Assembly: GCA_022457155.1 (NCBI GenBank)
Contig: JAJGOT010000360.1
Span: forward strand, 689,501 to 753,500
Reading direction: 5' to 3'
From: Cladopsammia gracilis
Taxonomy: Eukaryota > Cnidaria > Anthozoa > Scleractinia > Dendrophylliidae
DNA length: 64,000 nt
Positions within the stretch are counted from its first letter, which is position 1. Each line of letters begins with the position of its first letter. Positions 32,839-42,029 of the stretch are shown in pieces. The translations under genes and the position numbers were made by a program. The notes below the pieces were generated by a model. That model did no database searches. It saw only the letters and a list, made by a program, of their open reading frames with translations, and had not been told where the DNA came from.

Positions 32839-33109
32839 ATTTGGGAGTAGAATTGTGGAAACCGGTGTCTTTCGAAAAAATGATGATGGTGATAAATTTT
32901 TGTTTATTGGCAGCACCTCGAGGTTTCTTTTCTTCCCAATTAAAACAAAACTGGTGGAAGTGGGGTTATTTCATGCCTCAATAAAGAATGTCCCAAAGAT
33001 TGATCTGACTTTCTCCATGTCAGTGAATAACCGTAAATTTGAAAGAACCTGGACTGGAAGTAGAAGCAGAACCCTGAAATACAATTCAAAGGGGACAGAC
33101 CGCAAATAA
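32839..33109 (+). pseudogene. Fibre protein C-terminal piece (duplicate plus true end)
   Basis: Positions 32,841-33,020 repeat 30,669-30,850 with three to four changes. The frame then continues through VNNRKFERTWTGSRSRTLKY to a stop at 33,109, giving the end that the first copy lacks. Confidence 0.75.
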
Positions 33110-33291
33110 ATGTGGCTACTAAATATATCTGAATTTCGTAACTGTTCATCAGTAGGATGCCCAAAATGCGTGCAATTACTGACAAGACATGAGGCAGTTT
33201 ATATTTCGCTGGTTTTTGTTGTCATGCCATGAAAAAAGGATTAAATATTAGGACTGCCCAAATCACATTTCTTTTTGGAATTATCTAAGAA

Positions 33292-33780
33292 ATGAGGAGT
33301 CGAAAACAAAGCATCTTCAATTTCAATCACATCAACCCATGCATTGGGGAAGAAGAACTGACAGAGATCAAGCAACTCTTCCGATTCTATCACAAAAGAT
33401 TTTGGTGTTTGAAAAGAGCTCACAAACATTTCAAGAGAATGAATTTGTTTGTGAATTTGACATCTTCCGGTTTGTTGGCGATTGGAACAATTGCTGGAGC
33501 AGCAACAATGAATCCCATCATTTTGGGAGTGATTTCAGGTGCAGGATTGGTCTTGAAAACAGGGAATGAAATGAAGAAATATGGAAACAAATCGACATGG
33601 CAAAGTTTGCTTTCACGACATATGAAAAAACATTGACTGATTTACGTTTTGCCTTGAGGAGTGGAAAATTTGATCGAAGTGAATTCCTTCCTGCAATGGA
33701 GGCAGTTGATGGGATTGTGATTGATTTGGGGCTGGATTTGTAGAAGTTTGAGAAGGAATGGGAAAAGTTGTTTGAGTGAT
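33292..33780 (+). pseudogene. Small membrane protein with two transmembrane helices, broken
   Basis: From MRSRKQSIFNFNHINP the frame holds EELTEIKQLFRFYHKRFWC, a basic patch, then a hydrophobic hairpin (LFVNLTSSGLLAIGTIAGA and IILGVISGAGLVL). A frameshift near 33,590 leads to a helical tail containing FAFTTYEKTLTDLRFALRSG, with an in-frame TAG at 33,742-33,744 and the final stop at 33,780. The layout (helical head, glycine-rich membrane hairpin, helical tail) is one I associate with Polinton-like elements of cnidarians. It is possibly a membrane-remodelling or entry-associated protein; the function is not established. Confidence 0.55.
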
Positions 33781-33904
33781 TCAACTCCATTGGAGTGGAA
33801 TGTGGATTTGGATTTGGAGTTCAGCTCCCAAAATGAATTTGTGTCCAAACCCACCCAATGTCAACTTGAAATGGGTGGTTGTTTGAGTGATTCTTCAGGG
33901 GGAA

Positions 33905-34141
33905 TCACACATTCCCAAGCGAACCAAAATCTGGTTCCATAATCAGTTCAACAATTTCTGATGCTGAGAACTCTTCTTCAAAATCATATCCATCAAAATC
34001 ATAGTCCATAAGCCACCCAAGAAAATCTTCTGGATGATGACCTGATTTTTCGAGTTGAAGCAGAATTGTTATCGCAAAATCCATATCAAAATCGAGATTC
34101 ATCATTATTACAACATATTTACTCCAATCTTCTTCTTCCAT
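33905..34141 (-). CDS. Small acidic hypothetical protein
   Basis: 78 residues from MEEEDWSKYVVIMMN. The frame is open and very acidic in its second half (DYDFDGYDFEEEF). The ATG is used here; an upstream TTG extension has no support. It diverges from the gene starting at 34,171, only 29 bp away. No domain is recognised; charge and size resemble DNA-mimic or regulatory proteins, which is speculation. Confidence 0.4.
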   Translation of the reverse strand: MEEEDWSKYVVIMMNLDFDMDFAITILLQLEKSGHHPEDFLGWLMDYDFDGYDFEEEFSASEIVELIMEPDFGSLGNV

Positions 34142-34170
34142 TTTTTTTATTTCTTTTTTCTCCAAATAAA

Positions 34171-34785
34171 ATGGAATTGGGAGAATTGAAGACCGAAGAA
34201 ATCAAAACCGAAGAACCGAAGTTAAAAAACACAATGCACCCATTTGTTGAAATTCCTCTCCGGATCAATGAGAGGCCAATCACGGTTCAAATCATGAAAT
34301 GCATTTTCAAAATCTTCAGGAATGAAAACGGATTTTCACTTGCAATCGATCTCGATCAATCTCCTCCTGAACTCAAGGAAAAGTTTCAGGAGATTGAAAC
34401 TCAAATCAGAAAGTTGGCGATGGAAAACAAAGCAGCAGTTTTGAAACTGAACTCAAAATTTGGGAAATTTCAATCCTCCGATTTCAACTTGATCAAAACA
34501 GATCGAAGTGAAATGGAAAAAGTTTGGGGGAAGCTATGGACTGACAGAAAAGGCAACATCTCTGTCCCATTCTCGAAATTTGGAAAAGGGGAAGTTGAAC
34601 AAAGAAAATCCATTTGCTTCGATCCCCAAGACCACATTGGAGAAAAACTGACAGGACATATCATCCTCCGCATTTCACACATCTTTTGTGGAAATTGCCA
34701 ATCAATCACATGCTCAATCAATTCTTGTTTTGTGACCGCATTCCATGGAAACGTTTCAGCGTTTGATGGTTTTGAAGATGACTGA
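34171..34785 (+). CDS. Hypothetical protein, possible OB-fold DNA-binding
   Basis: 204 residues, uninterrupted, starting MELGELKTEEIKTEEPK. A charged N-terminus is followed by mixed alpha/beta sequence, with MKCIFKIFRNENGFSLAID and a C-terminal block GEKLTGHIILRISHIFCGN containing paired Cys residues and SITCSINSCFVTAF. A short beta-rich region with an ssDNA-binding-like look suggests an OB-fold, but no diagnostic motif is present. It sits between the acidic small ORF and the DNA-binding gene, in the replication half of the element. Confidence 0.5.
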   Translation: MELGELKTEEIKTEEPKLKNTMHPFVEIPLRINERPITVQIMKCIFKIFRNENGFSLAIDLDQSPPELKEKFQEIETQIRKLAMENKAAVLKLNSKFGKFQSSDFNLIKTDRSEMEKVWGKLWTDRKGNISVPFSKFGKGEVEQRKSICFDPQDHIGEKLTGHIILRISHIFCGNCQSITCSINSCFVTAFHGNVSAFDGFEDD

Positions 34786-34914
34786 TTTTTTCATTTCTGG
34801 GAAATGAAAAATCACACTGAATAGAGCCAGTTCTCCATAATCATTTTTGATTTTGATGAAATTCGTTGCCATGTCAACCGCTTTTGAAAGTTTCTTTCCA
34901 TTCCAAGTCTTCAT
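34756..34914 (-). pseudogene. Possible C-terminal remnant of a further gene
   Basis: A 52-codon frame starting MKTWNGKKLSKAVDM and containing IKNDYGELALFSVIFHFPEM. It has the look of a conserved domain end but no start of the parent gene. It overlaps the end of the gene on the other strand by 30 bp. Confidence 0.3.
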
Positions 34915-35021
34915 CCGTCACCCCGCATTCTTTGTGAAATTTGGGATGCATGATTTTTCATTTCCTTGAGTGGGATTCCTGTTTCTTCAATGGAAAAGTT
35001 TTTGTTTGACGATCATTTTTT

Positions 35022-35487
35022 TCATGGTAATGGAATGACATTTCCTCTCGATTCAGCGGGTGAATTTCGTTTCTTAACAATTCTTTTCAGTCTTCTCACC
35101 ATCTGATCTTTTTGTGCTCTTTCAATGAACTTTTCCATCTCGGGGGAAATCCAGTTAATTTGATGAGAAACTTCTTCTGAATCGAGAAAATGTTTTTTCT
35201 TCCTGGAGATTTGATTGAGAAATTTGGTGGAAGAGATGTGATATTTTTCTTGGATTTGATGGAAAGATGTGAAATCTTCTCTATCAATTGTGATGAGTTT
35301 TTCATCTTTTTCCTCCTGAATGAAGAAAACTTTTTTGTCTGATTTTCTGGTGAACTTTTTGTTTTCATTTTTCCTCTGGAGAACTTTCCAAATGGTGGAG
35401 ATTGGAATGCCAATTTTTTTCTGATGCTTCTTTGAATGTGAAAAAAATCTGCTTTTCTTTTCCTTCTTCCTGGATTGAAAACTTCAT
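35022..35487 (-). pseudogene. NUMOD1-like helix-turn-helix DNA-binding protein, one frameshift
   Basis: Starts MKFSIQEEGKEK at 35,487. FTFKEASEK then, after a frameshift in a T-run at about 35,411-35,418, IGIPISTIWKVLQRK forms the pattern of a NUMOD1-type helix-turn-helix (short strand, EAS/AAK helix, GIS-ST turn, recognition helix). A second similar module follows (FTSFHQIQEKYHISSTKFLN), then WISPEMEKFIERA and a basic tail. NUMOD modules are best known beside homing endonucleases, but no nuclease domain is seen, so a DNA-binding regulator is likelier. The tandem-module reading is mine. Confidence 0.55.
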
Positions 35488-35537
35488 TTTGAATGAAAAA
35501 ATATTTTTTCTTTTTCATTCAAAATGCCAACTTTGAA

Positions 35538-36707
35538 ATGAGAGATCGTGCACGTTCGGAAGGAATGGTGGGATTCTCGCGGATGAAAAAAGCTGATCTG
35601 GAAAAAGAGTTGCAAAATCCACAGAGAAAAATCATCAAGAAAACATCTTTTCCCGCGGTGAAATCAGCTGTTCAAAAAGTTCTTCCAGAAAGAGTATCGA
35701 CAGTTGTTGAGTCATCCATTGATTCAATGAATTCCTGGTTTGGAAAGATGAGGAAAATAGTTGATTGGAATCTGAAGGAAAGAGCTCGGGAAAAACTGTT
35801 GAAGTTGAACGCGAAGATTGGAGAAATGCTGAAGAAACCTGAGTTTGGTATTGAAGAAAAACCGGGGTTGGGTGGATCGACTTTTGTTGTCAAGGGAAAA
35901 GAAGGATATTCCGCAGAAGGATTCTTGAAGAATGTGAAAGGAAATGTGGTTGAAATTCTGAAGAAACATTTTGGGTTCAAAGTGAAAATGGTTTTGGTTT
36001 GCAGAATGATTTCTCATGATTTGGCACAGGGAACAGCCATTGAAAATGATGCCTTCTTTTCTTCCCTGGTTGAAGAAGTTTTTGAGGGAACTGACAGAAA
36101 TGAATGAGAGGATGTTGGAAAACATGCGGAATTTCCAAAGGGGAAGAAGCAACTGGAGATTCTTGCGAGTTGAAAGATTGGAAATTCATCTGGATGAAAT
36201 GACTGTTGGAAAATTCATTCCACTTCCTGATTGGCTTGCTGCAAAAAAAGCAATAACAAACATGAAAAATGAAAATGATGATGAGTGCTTCAAGTGGTGC
36301 ATTGGAAGATGGAAAAATCCAGTGGAGAAAAATCTACAAAGAATCACTCCTTTATTGAGAAAACAATGCAAGGAATTCAATTGGGAAGGAATTTCATTCC
36401 CCATTGCATGGAGAGACATTGACAGATTTGAAAGACAAAATAACATTTCTGTGAATGTCTTGGGGATTGTTGAGGGGAAACAAATCATAACTTTGAGAAA
36501 AGCAAGGGAAAAGAAAGAGAATCATGTGATTCTTTTCAAACTGAAAAGCGGAGAAAATGAACATTTCGCTTTGGTGAAGAATTTGAATCGATTGAGATTT
36601 TCACTAAGCAGATTTTGAAAGTGGCTTTGTCTCCAGATGATGACAAGAGAGTTGTGATGGATGATGGAGTGAACACTTTAGCTATTAGTCATTGGAGATT
36701 GAGATGA
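35538..36707 (+). pseudogene. N-terminal part of the protein-primed DNA polymerase B locus, truncated
   Basis: From MRDRARSEGM the N-terminus has a SAP-like KKADLEKELQ helix and a proline/basic linker, then a long segment ending AFFSSLVEEVFEG. A frameshift at about 36,075-36,107 continues with RSNWRFLRVERLEIHLDEM, CFKWCIGRWKNPVEK, GISFPIAWRDIDRFERQ and NHVILFKLKSGENEHFAL. These blocks are conserved N-terminal to the polymerase in Polintons. After 36,590 a third frame carries IFTKQILKVALSPDDDKRVV and ends at 36,707, resembling a C-terminal end. The exonuclease and polymerase catalytic motifs are absent, so most of the gene has been deleted. Confidence 0.65.
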
Positions 36708-36734
36708 AATTCATTTCTTGGGAAATGAATTTTT

Positions 36735-36970
36735 CGTCGCCAGATTTTGGGAGAAAATTTTTCGCCGCCAGATTTTGTCGCTGCCAGATTTTTTTTTCAG
36801 AATTTTTCGTCGCCAGAATTTTCCACCACCAGATTTTTTCCCCAGATTTTGTCGCCGCCAGATTTTTTTTTCCGGAGAAGAATTTTTTTTCCAGAGAAGA
36901 ATTTTTTTTCCGGAGAAGAATTTTTTTCCGGAGAAGAATTTTTTTAAAGGAGAAGAATTTTTCACCCAGA
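36735..36970. repeat. Right subterminal repeat array
   Basis: Multiple copies of TTTTTCGCCGCCAGATTTTG-like units followed by CCGGAGAAGAATTTTTT units. These are the inverse counterpart of the shorter array at 24,020-24,125, expanded on this side. All ORFs reading through it are low-complexity artefacts. Confidence 0.75.
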
Positions 36971-36989
36971 TTTTGTCGTCGCCGTCTCG

Positions 36990-37385
36990 CTGGAAGACAA
37001 GTAGATAGGAAAGAAGGGTTCTGGGCCCAGGACGAGGCCGCCTCTTTGTCAAACAACATGGAATTTAGTTGAATTTTGTCAAACGTTTTCGAATAACATG
37101 GAATTTGATTGAATTTTTGCTGGAACAACATTTCAAATTTGGAAGTGAAACGTTGTAAATTTGTGTTATTTTTTGCAGAGATGAGTGGGTTGTGCTGGGA
37201 ATTGAGCAGACTTTTTTTTTTTTTTTGCGATTCTGGAGGGTTGGGACCCGTGGATTTGAAACAATATTTGGCGCGCGCGTGCAATTTGAGAGTTAATGCT
37301 GAAAGTGACTGAAAGTTGAAATAAATTATTAATTGTGCTAAAAAGTAGCGGCCGAGGAGTGTGCCAGAACCCTTCTTTCTTATCT
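36990..37385. repeat. Right terminal inverted repeat
   Basis: Reverse complement of 23,608-24,006, including the internal copy of the terminus at 36,999-37,025. A poly-T run (37,210-37,227) has expanded relative to the left copy. Confidence 0.9.
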
Positions 37386-37571
37386 AATTTTAACAACCCA
37401 GTTTTTTTTCAACTCTTTCATTTCAATAAAAATGAGTCAGATCTTGAAATATCTGCACGCGTGTTGTGTGTTGCCATTCCTTCCAAAAAGACTCATGAAT
37501 AAATACGGGGATGAGGTTGGTTGATTACCCCTACCAGAATGTCGTTCGGACCGTGTCCAACCACCACTGAT

Positions 37572-38195
37572 TTTTCATATGTTTTCTATTTTTTTATTTG
37601 ATTTATAATATCTGTTCTGCAGCAACAGCGAAGTCAGACATGTTTAACAAAGACAATCGAGGAGATGATTAAATATAAACGGCAACTAAAAACTCCTCCA
37701 GCAAGTGCAACAAAAACACACACAAAAGAAAAAAAAATTGGAAATTCCCCTTCAGTGATGGAGTATGAAAATTAGGCTAAGCGAACCTCGCCTGGCGAAA
37801 CTTCACTTCGAGGATAACAAAATCTTGTGATAAACCTGTTTCAGGCGTTTAGAAAGTGGAGAGAGGAGCAAAGAGAAAATTGAGAGCCACTGTTGGAGGT
37901 CTGAAGTTGAAGAAATAACTCTTCCATCAAAACGTTTACGGGTGATCCGTCGACCGGCTCTTTCGCGCCATTCCTCACTCCATCACCGCTCACAATATTT
38001 TTTCCTCCTACGTCCCTTTTCCTTCGCCCCATACATCCTCAACGCCTGGAGCAGGCGAAATAATCCAATTAAAACATCGTCGCTTTTAAATGATGAATTT
38101 CAATATTTTAATGCAATAGAAAAAAGAACGATACCTGCGGTGAAAAGGCGAAAAAAAATACATCTGCCCTAAAACTCAACCCAAAAATGAAAATA
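37572..38195 (+). repeat. Host segmental duplication, copy B (right part)
   Basis: Resumes collinearity with copy A (2,370-2,450, then 3,230-3,730) after the 30-kb insertion. It shows no gene. Confidence 0.7.
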
Positions 38196-38410
38196 AACAA
38201 CCACACTGTACCGTCTTATTAAATACCTGTGGCTTTTCTTAAATGACTATTGTTAAATTTGCCATGTTCGACTTCCAAAAGACACTTGGGCAGGTGACCA
38301 TCAAAGAGGACTCATATTAAAAGCAAAGTTCAAGTTTGAATTAAATAAATTTTGAAATAATTTATTGTCATTTCTACGCACAACAAAATTCGACAAATAC
38401 ATAGAAATTA

Positions 38411-38545
38411 CGGTAGTTTCTTGGTGTTGCGGATGGTGTGATCACCAAATGACGTAAGACAAAAGATTCAAAAGACACTGAACAATACCCACACTACAAC
38501 ACAAAAGCTAACCAACAATAGCTTCGCAACACCAAGAAACACCCG
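38411..38545. mobile_element. MITE, about 130 bp, with 16-bp inverted ends
   Basis: GTTTCTTGGTGTTGCG at 38,416-38,431 is the reverse of 38,525-38,540. It interrupts sequence homologous to the GPCR 3' flank. Confidence 0.6.
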
Positions 38546-38579
38546 AAATTACAAATAAATCTTTCTCAAAATGTTGCTT

Positions 38580-38906
38580 TAGACAAAACAACAACTAACT
38601 AGATGAACACCAAAGTTGTCCGATTGTGTCCTTTACTGCTTACCTTACTTCTTTAATCATCCAACAATAAAGTATTGGGTTTAATGAGAAGTTTAAGTAA
38701 ACTAAAGTCAGTGCCGATAGCTTAGCAATGAAAAGAGATGAAGACAAGTCTTTTTGAGTTAACAAAGCCTCCACTATACCATCTGGTAAATAGCAAACAA
38801 CTAATGCCGACTGTATCCACAGTGCACTGGACACTGCCTTCTTGTATCGCGCTATGTTTTGTGGAATTGCTTGGCTCGGTTGTTCTCCATGAATGTTGTC
38901 CTGAAC
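38580..38906 (-). pseudogene. GPCR copy, 3' end only (third intracellular loop to C-terminus)
   Basis: Matches about the last 105 codons of the receptor at 4,174-5,121, including KKAVSSALW, VVCYLPDG and NPILYCW. A frame change occurs near 38,830, and a CAA-to-TAA type stop after IKEVR precedes the final residues. The 5' side ends exactly at a 76-bp hairpin. It is non-functional. Confidence 0.85.
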
Positions 38907-38910
38907 TTGA

Positions 38911-38986
38911 AATTCTGTAGGTGGGGTTCAGAGCCACCTTAAATTTTCGAAAATTTAACGTGGCTCTGAACCCCACCTACAGAATT
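38911..38986. repeat. 76-bp near-perfect hairpin
   Basis: Left arm 38,911-38,948 (TTCTGTAGGTGGGGTTCAGA) and right arm are reverse complements with one mismatch. It marks the truncation point of the GPCR fragment. Confidence 0.85.
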
Positions 38987-39389
38987 TTTTTAAACTTTGC
39001 CAAAAGTTGCATCTTATCCCACTGATCAAAATTCGACGATAAAAAATGGAGTTCACCGAGTCTTTTTTGAGTTATTAACACTTAAAGCTAAAATTAAGGG
39101 TGTTTTCAGCACGTTATACTGTTGCTATAGTAACATATTGTGTCACAAAAATGATAAGAACGTGTTCACCAATCATTGGGTATTCGTTTGATATCATGAT
39201 TGTAACATCAACTGATAAAGAGTGGTTATGATGACCCATCAAATTGTAAGTCTCGAAAAGTGCTGGAAACTGTTGGGAGCCATCTTAAGTTAAACGATAG
39301 TTAGTAAAACTAAGTGAGTGTATCTAAAACGACTAACGCTATGCGACAGAGCACTGCAATGCGGAAATAAATACTAATTTAAACCAATT

Positions 39390-39690
39390 TTTTTTCCAAT
39401 GATTTTGCCAGAAATGAAAGACATCTTCTTTTGATATTCTTTCCACTTTGCTCTACGGAAGCTGTAACCGATAATATTTCTACAGTGGTCTTTCTGCAGT
39501 ATTTTATTACTAAAGAAATATACCTCAGTTTGTTTTCCGACTTGTGAATAACACGTTAACTGCGGCCGCGCTGAGCATAACCAGTCAACTCCATACATAT
39601 TTTTCAATAACCCGAAACCACTCTTTGTCTTCACGATCATGTGCTTGTGGCTGATTCTTAGCTTGGTGTTGTTTGAATAGAAAAACTGAT
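39390..39690 (+). pseudogene. Secreted-peptide gene copy, promoter and signal-peptide remnant
   Basis: The segment aligns with 49,945-50,230: the GATTTTGCCAGAAAT block, the GTGGTCTTT block, AACACGTTA, GAGCATAACCAGTCAAC, then LFVFTIMCLWLILSLVLFE and a stop at 39,680. The ATG is lost, and a GAC codon became a stop context. It is a dead paralogue of the gene at 50,171. Confidence 0.65.
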
Positions 39691-40654
39691 GAAAGAGAGC
39701 AATTTTTTTGAAAACTCCTTTTAGACTTGTCAGCGGAAGGAAACATCGACATCTGGAAATAAAATTACACTTCTGGCTTGAATGTAAATTATTCTATCTA
39801 ATTTTAATTTAGTCTGATTTGGCTTTGCACACTAAAACTTCTATTATCATCTATCCTGTCTTTCCTCGTGGAGAATAGGGCGTTAAATTCTCCTCCTCCA
39901 AATTGTTCTATCCCAGGCTGCAGTGTATGCTTCTCCACAGGTTCTAAAACTAAAACTTTAACAACAGATTAAACCCAATTTTATTATAAAACAATGGTGA
40001 TATTGGGAATGATTAATTTCCGTTGCAAAAAAAAAAAAAAAAAAGGACAAAACAAAACAAAAAACAAACAAACAAAAAGCAACAGGAAGATACTCAAGTG
40101 ACTTAAGGTCGTGCGGGGATACCCGCCATGAATAAATTCATAAGGCAAAATTTTGGCAGCGGTGTCACTTTTAAAAGCTTTATATCTTGGGCCTTTAGAA
40201 GCCGAATTCGCCAAAACTTGACAGATGTATTGGGGAATAATGGGAGTTCACCAGTACTATTCTTTTATTCAATGAATCATGCTTTACGGTAATGCTGTAA
40301 TGTAGTAAGTTAAAACTTATAAAACGTGATTTTGTGTCCAAGTTTGCTCCTCTAGAAGAACACAAAGCAAGGTGATTTCACCACTCACTGATCCGTCAAA
40401 ACCTCTATTGTGTCATATCTAAAGCCGAATTTTTGATTTCAACTTTAATTGAAAGTTATTAGCTTTTAAAGGAGTGAAACTGTCCATGTTAGAATTGAAG
40501 CCCCATATCTTTCCTTTGAAAGCTTAGAAAATGGTCATACCCACTCAGCCAATCAGTGCCCAGTATTTGTGTGCTCTATTTCCCATAAACTGTCTTAAAT
40601 TATGTAAAGAGGCGGGGGCTTTGAAGCCCAGGGAAATTGTGGGGTAAAATAACT
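39691..40654. other. Non-coding stretch
   Basis: Contains an A-rich tract at 40,026-40,080. No ORF, repeat family or RNA gene is recognised. Confidence 0.5.
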
Positions 40655-40798
40655 ACTCATTAGTAAGTTCTATATAGAACATACTAATGAATTCTTTTGT
40701 TTTCCTTTGTCTTAAAGCCTAATTAGTATGCTCTATATAGAGCATACTAATGAGAAAATAGAGCATACTAATGAGTATATAGAGCATACTAATGAATT
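40655..40798. repeat. Cluster of ATTAGTATGCTC palindromes
   Basis: A perfect 30-bp palindrome lies at 40,722-40,751 (core CTCTATATAGAG). A related imperfect one lies at 40,659-40,691, and further half-site copies of AGCATACTAATGA at about 40,762 and 40,785. It could be a MITE remnant or protein-binding array. Confidence 0.7.
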
Positions 40799-40835
40799 AC
40801 AGGCTGCTAATTTAAACAAAAACAACTTGCAGTTT

Positions 40836-40972
40836 GAGTGATTTTACTTCATCTGTGAAACACTATCTAACAATTAGTGTGTGATAGTCAACATTAAACA
40901 AAAGAAAACAAAGGAATTATAGTCTAAAAGTGCGTACTCTTCTACTATTTCACAGATGAAGTAAAATCACTC
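40836..40972. mobile_element. 137-bp MITE with 25-bp perfect inverted ends
   Basis: GAGTGATTTTACTTCATCTG at 40,836 recurs inverted, ending at 40,972. Non-coding interior. Confidence 0.75.
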
Positions 40973-41882
40973 TTATAACAATGACAATTTTATTTGAAGT
41001 TTTCGCTTTACATAACTTAAGCAAGAGATTAATCACCAAAATTACAAAACGAAATTCGACTTAACAATTTTTAGGAAAAATTAAATGAAAGACTGGGTCT
41101 TTCTGCGTGTACCAGTACTCATTGTCTTCTATTGTTTGTGAGGTATTGTATTTTTGGTCTTGTTTTGCATTTGTATTATTGTCGTTCTTTGTTCCTTTTG
41201 TTTTACGTCATCTGTCCTCCGGTACACACCGAAACAACCGAAAGACTGGTCTCACCGTGCTTTGGAATAGACCATTTTACAGTTGTCTTCTTAGTGTCCT
41301 GGCCTTTGAGTGGAAGCGAGGTTGAAGTTGACCTTGTTGTGATACAGACCTTGGAGCTTTTCAGATGTAAATTTACCTAGTTAGCATGAGAACAGCATTA
41401 TTAACATATGAAAGGCAGAAAGGTTTGTATCAAAGCAAGGTCACCTCCAGCCTCACTTGCACTCAAAGGCAAGGTCACCAAGCACACAACTGTAAAATGG
41501 ACTATTCTGTCTCTTTCCCTTTGCTCAATTTCGTTCACTGTCGTAGGCTTTTGGAAACGTGCACTTTTGTCGAATTCATATCATCCCCCAAGCACTCGGA
41601 TATGTCTACGCTCTCAAAAGCAAGTAACTCTTGAGTGGCAAGGACGGCCTCAAGTTCCCCGAGCTCTGTATACTGGCTCATAGCCGGAGCAAATGAGCCA
41701 TCAAAACAACAGAGAATAAACAAAGCTCCAAAGAAAGAAAAGCATTGTTATTCGAATTTCGGCGACATCCAAAACAAAATAACAACGTGATTCCGAAGTG
41801 TGAATGGCACAATTAAAATACGCTCATAAATACAATCTGCATAACATATGTTTTCTTCGCGGATGTGACCATTTTCTAAGAC

Positions 41883-42025
41883 GGTTAGACAATGAACGCT
41901 CGTGTCCTATGGGATATAGCGCCTCTCGCATTAGATAGAAGTGCCACTCGGGCTACGCCCTCGTGGACTTCTATCTATGCTCGAGGCACTATATCCCATA
42001 GAACACTCGCGTTCATTGTCTAACC
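41883..42025. mobile_element. 143-bp hairpin MITE
   Basis: Arms of about 60 bp (41,883-41,943 and 41,966-42,025) pair with few mismatches around a GC-rich loop. It begins GGTTAGACAATGAACGC. The ORF at 41,941-42,276 starts inside it and is not supported. Confidence 0.8.
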
Positions 42026-42029
42026 CTTA

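Larger units (their letters stand above)
23608..37385. mobile_element. Polinton/Maverick-like endogenous viral element, 13.8 kb, decayed
   Basis: It is bounded by inverted repeats of about 400 bp with outer ends AGATAGGAAAGAAGGGTTCT. The gene set is viral: packaging ATPase, major capsid protein, penton-type protein, pVI-like and pX-like virion proteins, a fibre, and the N-terminal part of the protein-primed DNA polymerase locus. Capsid genes run leftward and the ATPase and fibre run rightward from 28.2-28.3 kb. No retroviral-type integrase, adenovirus-type protease or polymerase catalytic domain is seen, so it could move only with help. Expected 6-bp target duplications are not evident. Frameshifts and stops occur in most genes. 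Confidence 0.85.
7613..37569. mobile_element. 30-kb insertion bounded by 25-bp inverted ends, interrupting the host duplication
   Basis: The left end (CAGTGGAGGTTGGACACGG at 7,613) recurs inverted at 37,545-37,569, about 23 of 25 positions matching. The flanking host DNA is collinear with the unbroken paralogous site near 2,360-2,375. The CAGTGG start resembles hAT ends. An 8-mer at 7,603-7,610 matches 37,570-37,577 at 7 of 8 positions, but it does not abut the ends cleanly on the left. The interval contains many nested elements, including the Polinton-like element whose right end is only 184 bp inside. It may be one large transposon or successive insertions with shared ends. Confidence 0.45.

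Noticed and set aside
26000..33744. Alternative genetic code (TAA read as an amino acid) in the viral element
   Set aside because: Four internal stops are TAA, but the membrane-protein gene also has an in-frame TAG (33,742-33,744) and several genes have frameshifts. The intact genes end normally with TAA or TGA. Decay explains it better.
34171..34785. Confident single-stranded DNA-binding protein call
   Set aside because: The resemblance is only in general character. No diagnostic residues are visible, so it is left as hypothetical.
36692..37072. Phe/Arg-rich ORFs at the right end of the viral element
   Set aside because: They lie across subterminal repeats and the terminal repeat, in several frames and both strands at once, with low-complexity composition.
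23608..37385. Retroviral or LTR-retrotransposon identity for the 13.8-kb element
   Set aside because: No gag, reverse transcriptase, RNase H or direct long terminal repeats. The ends are inverted, not direct.
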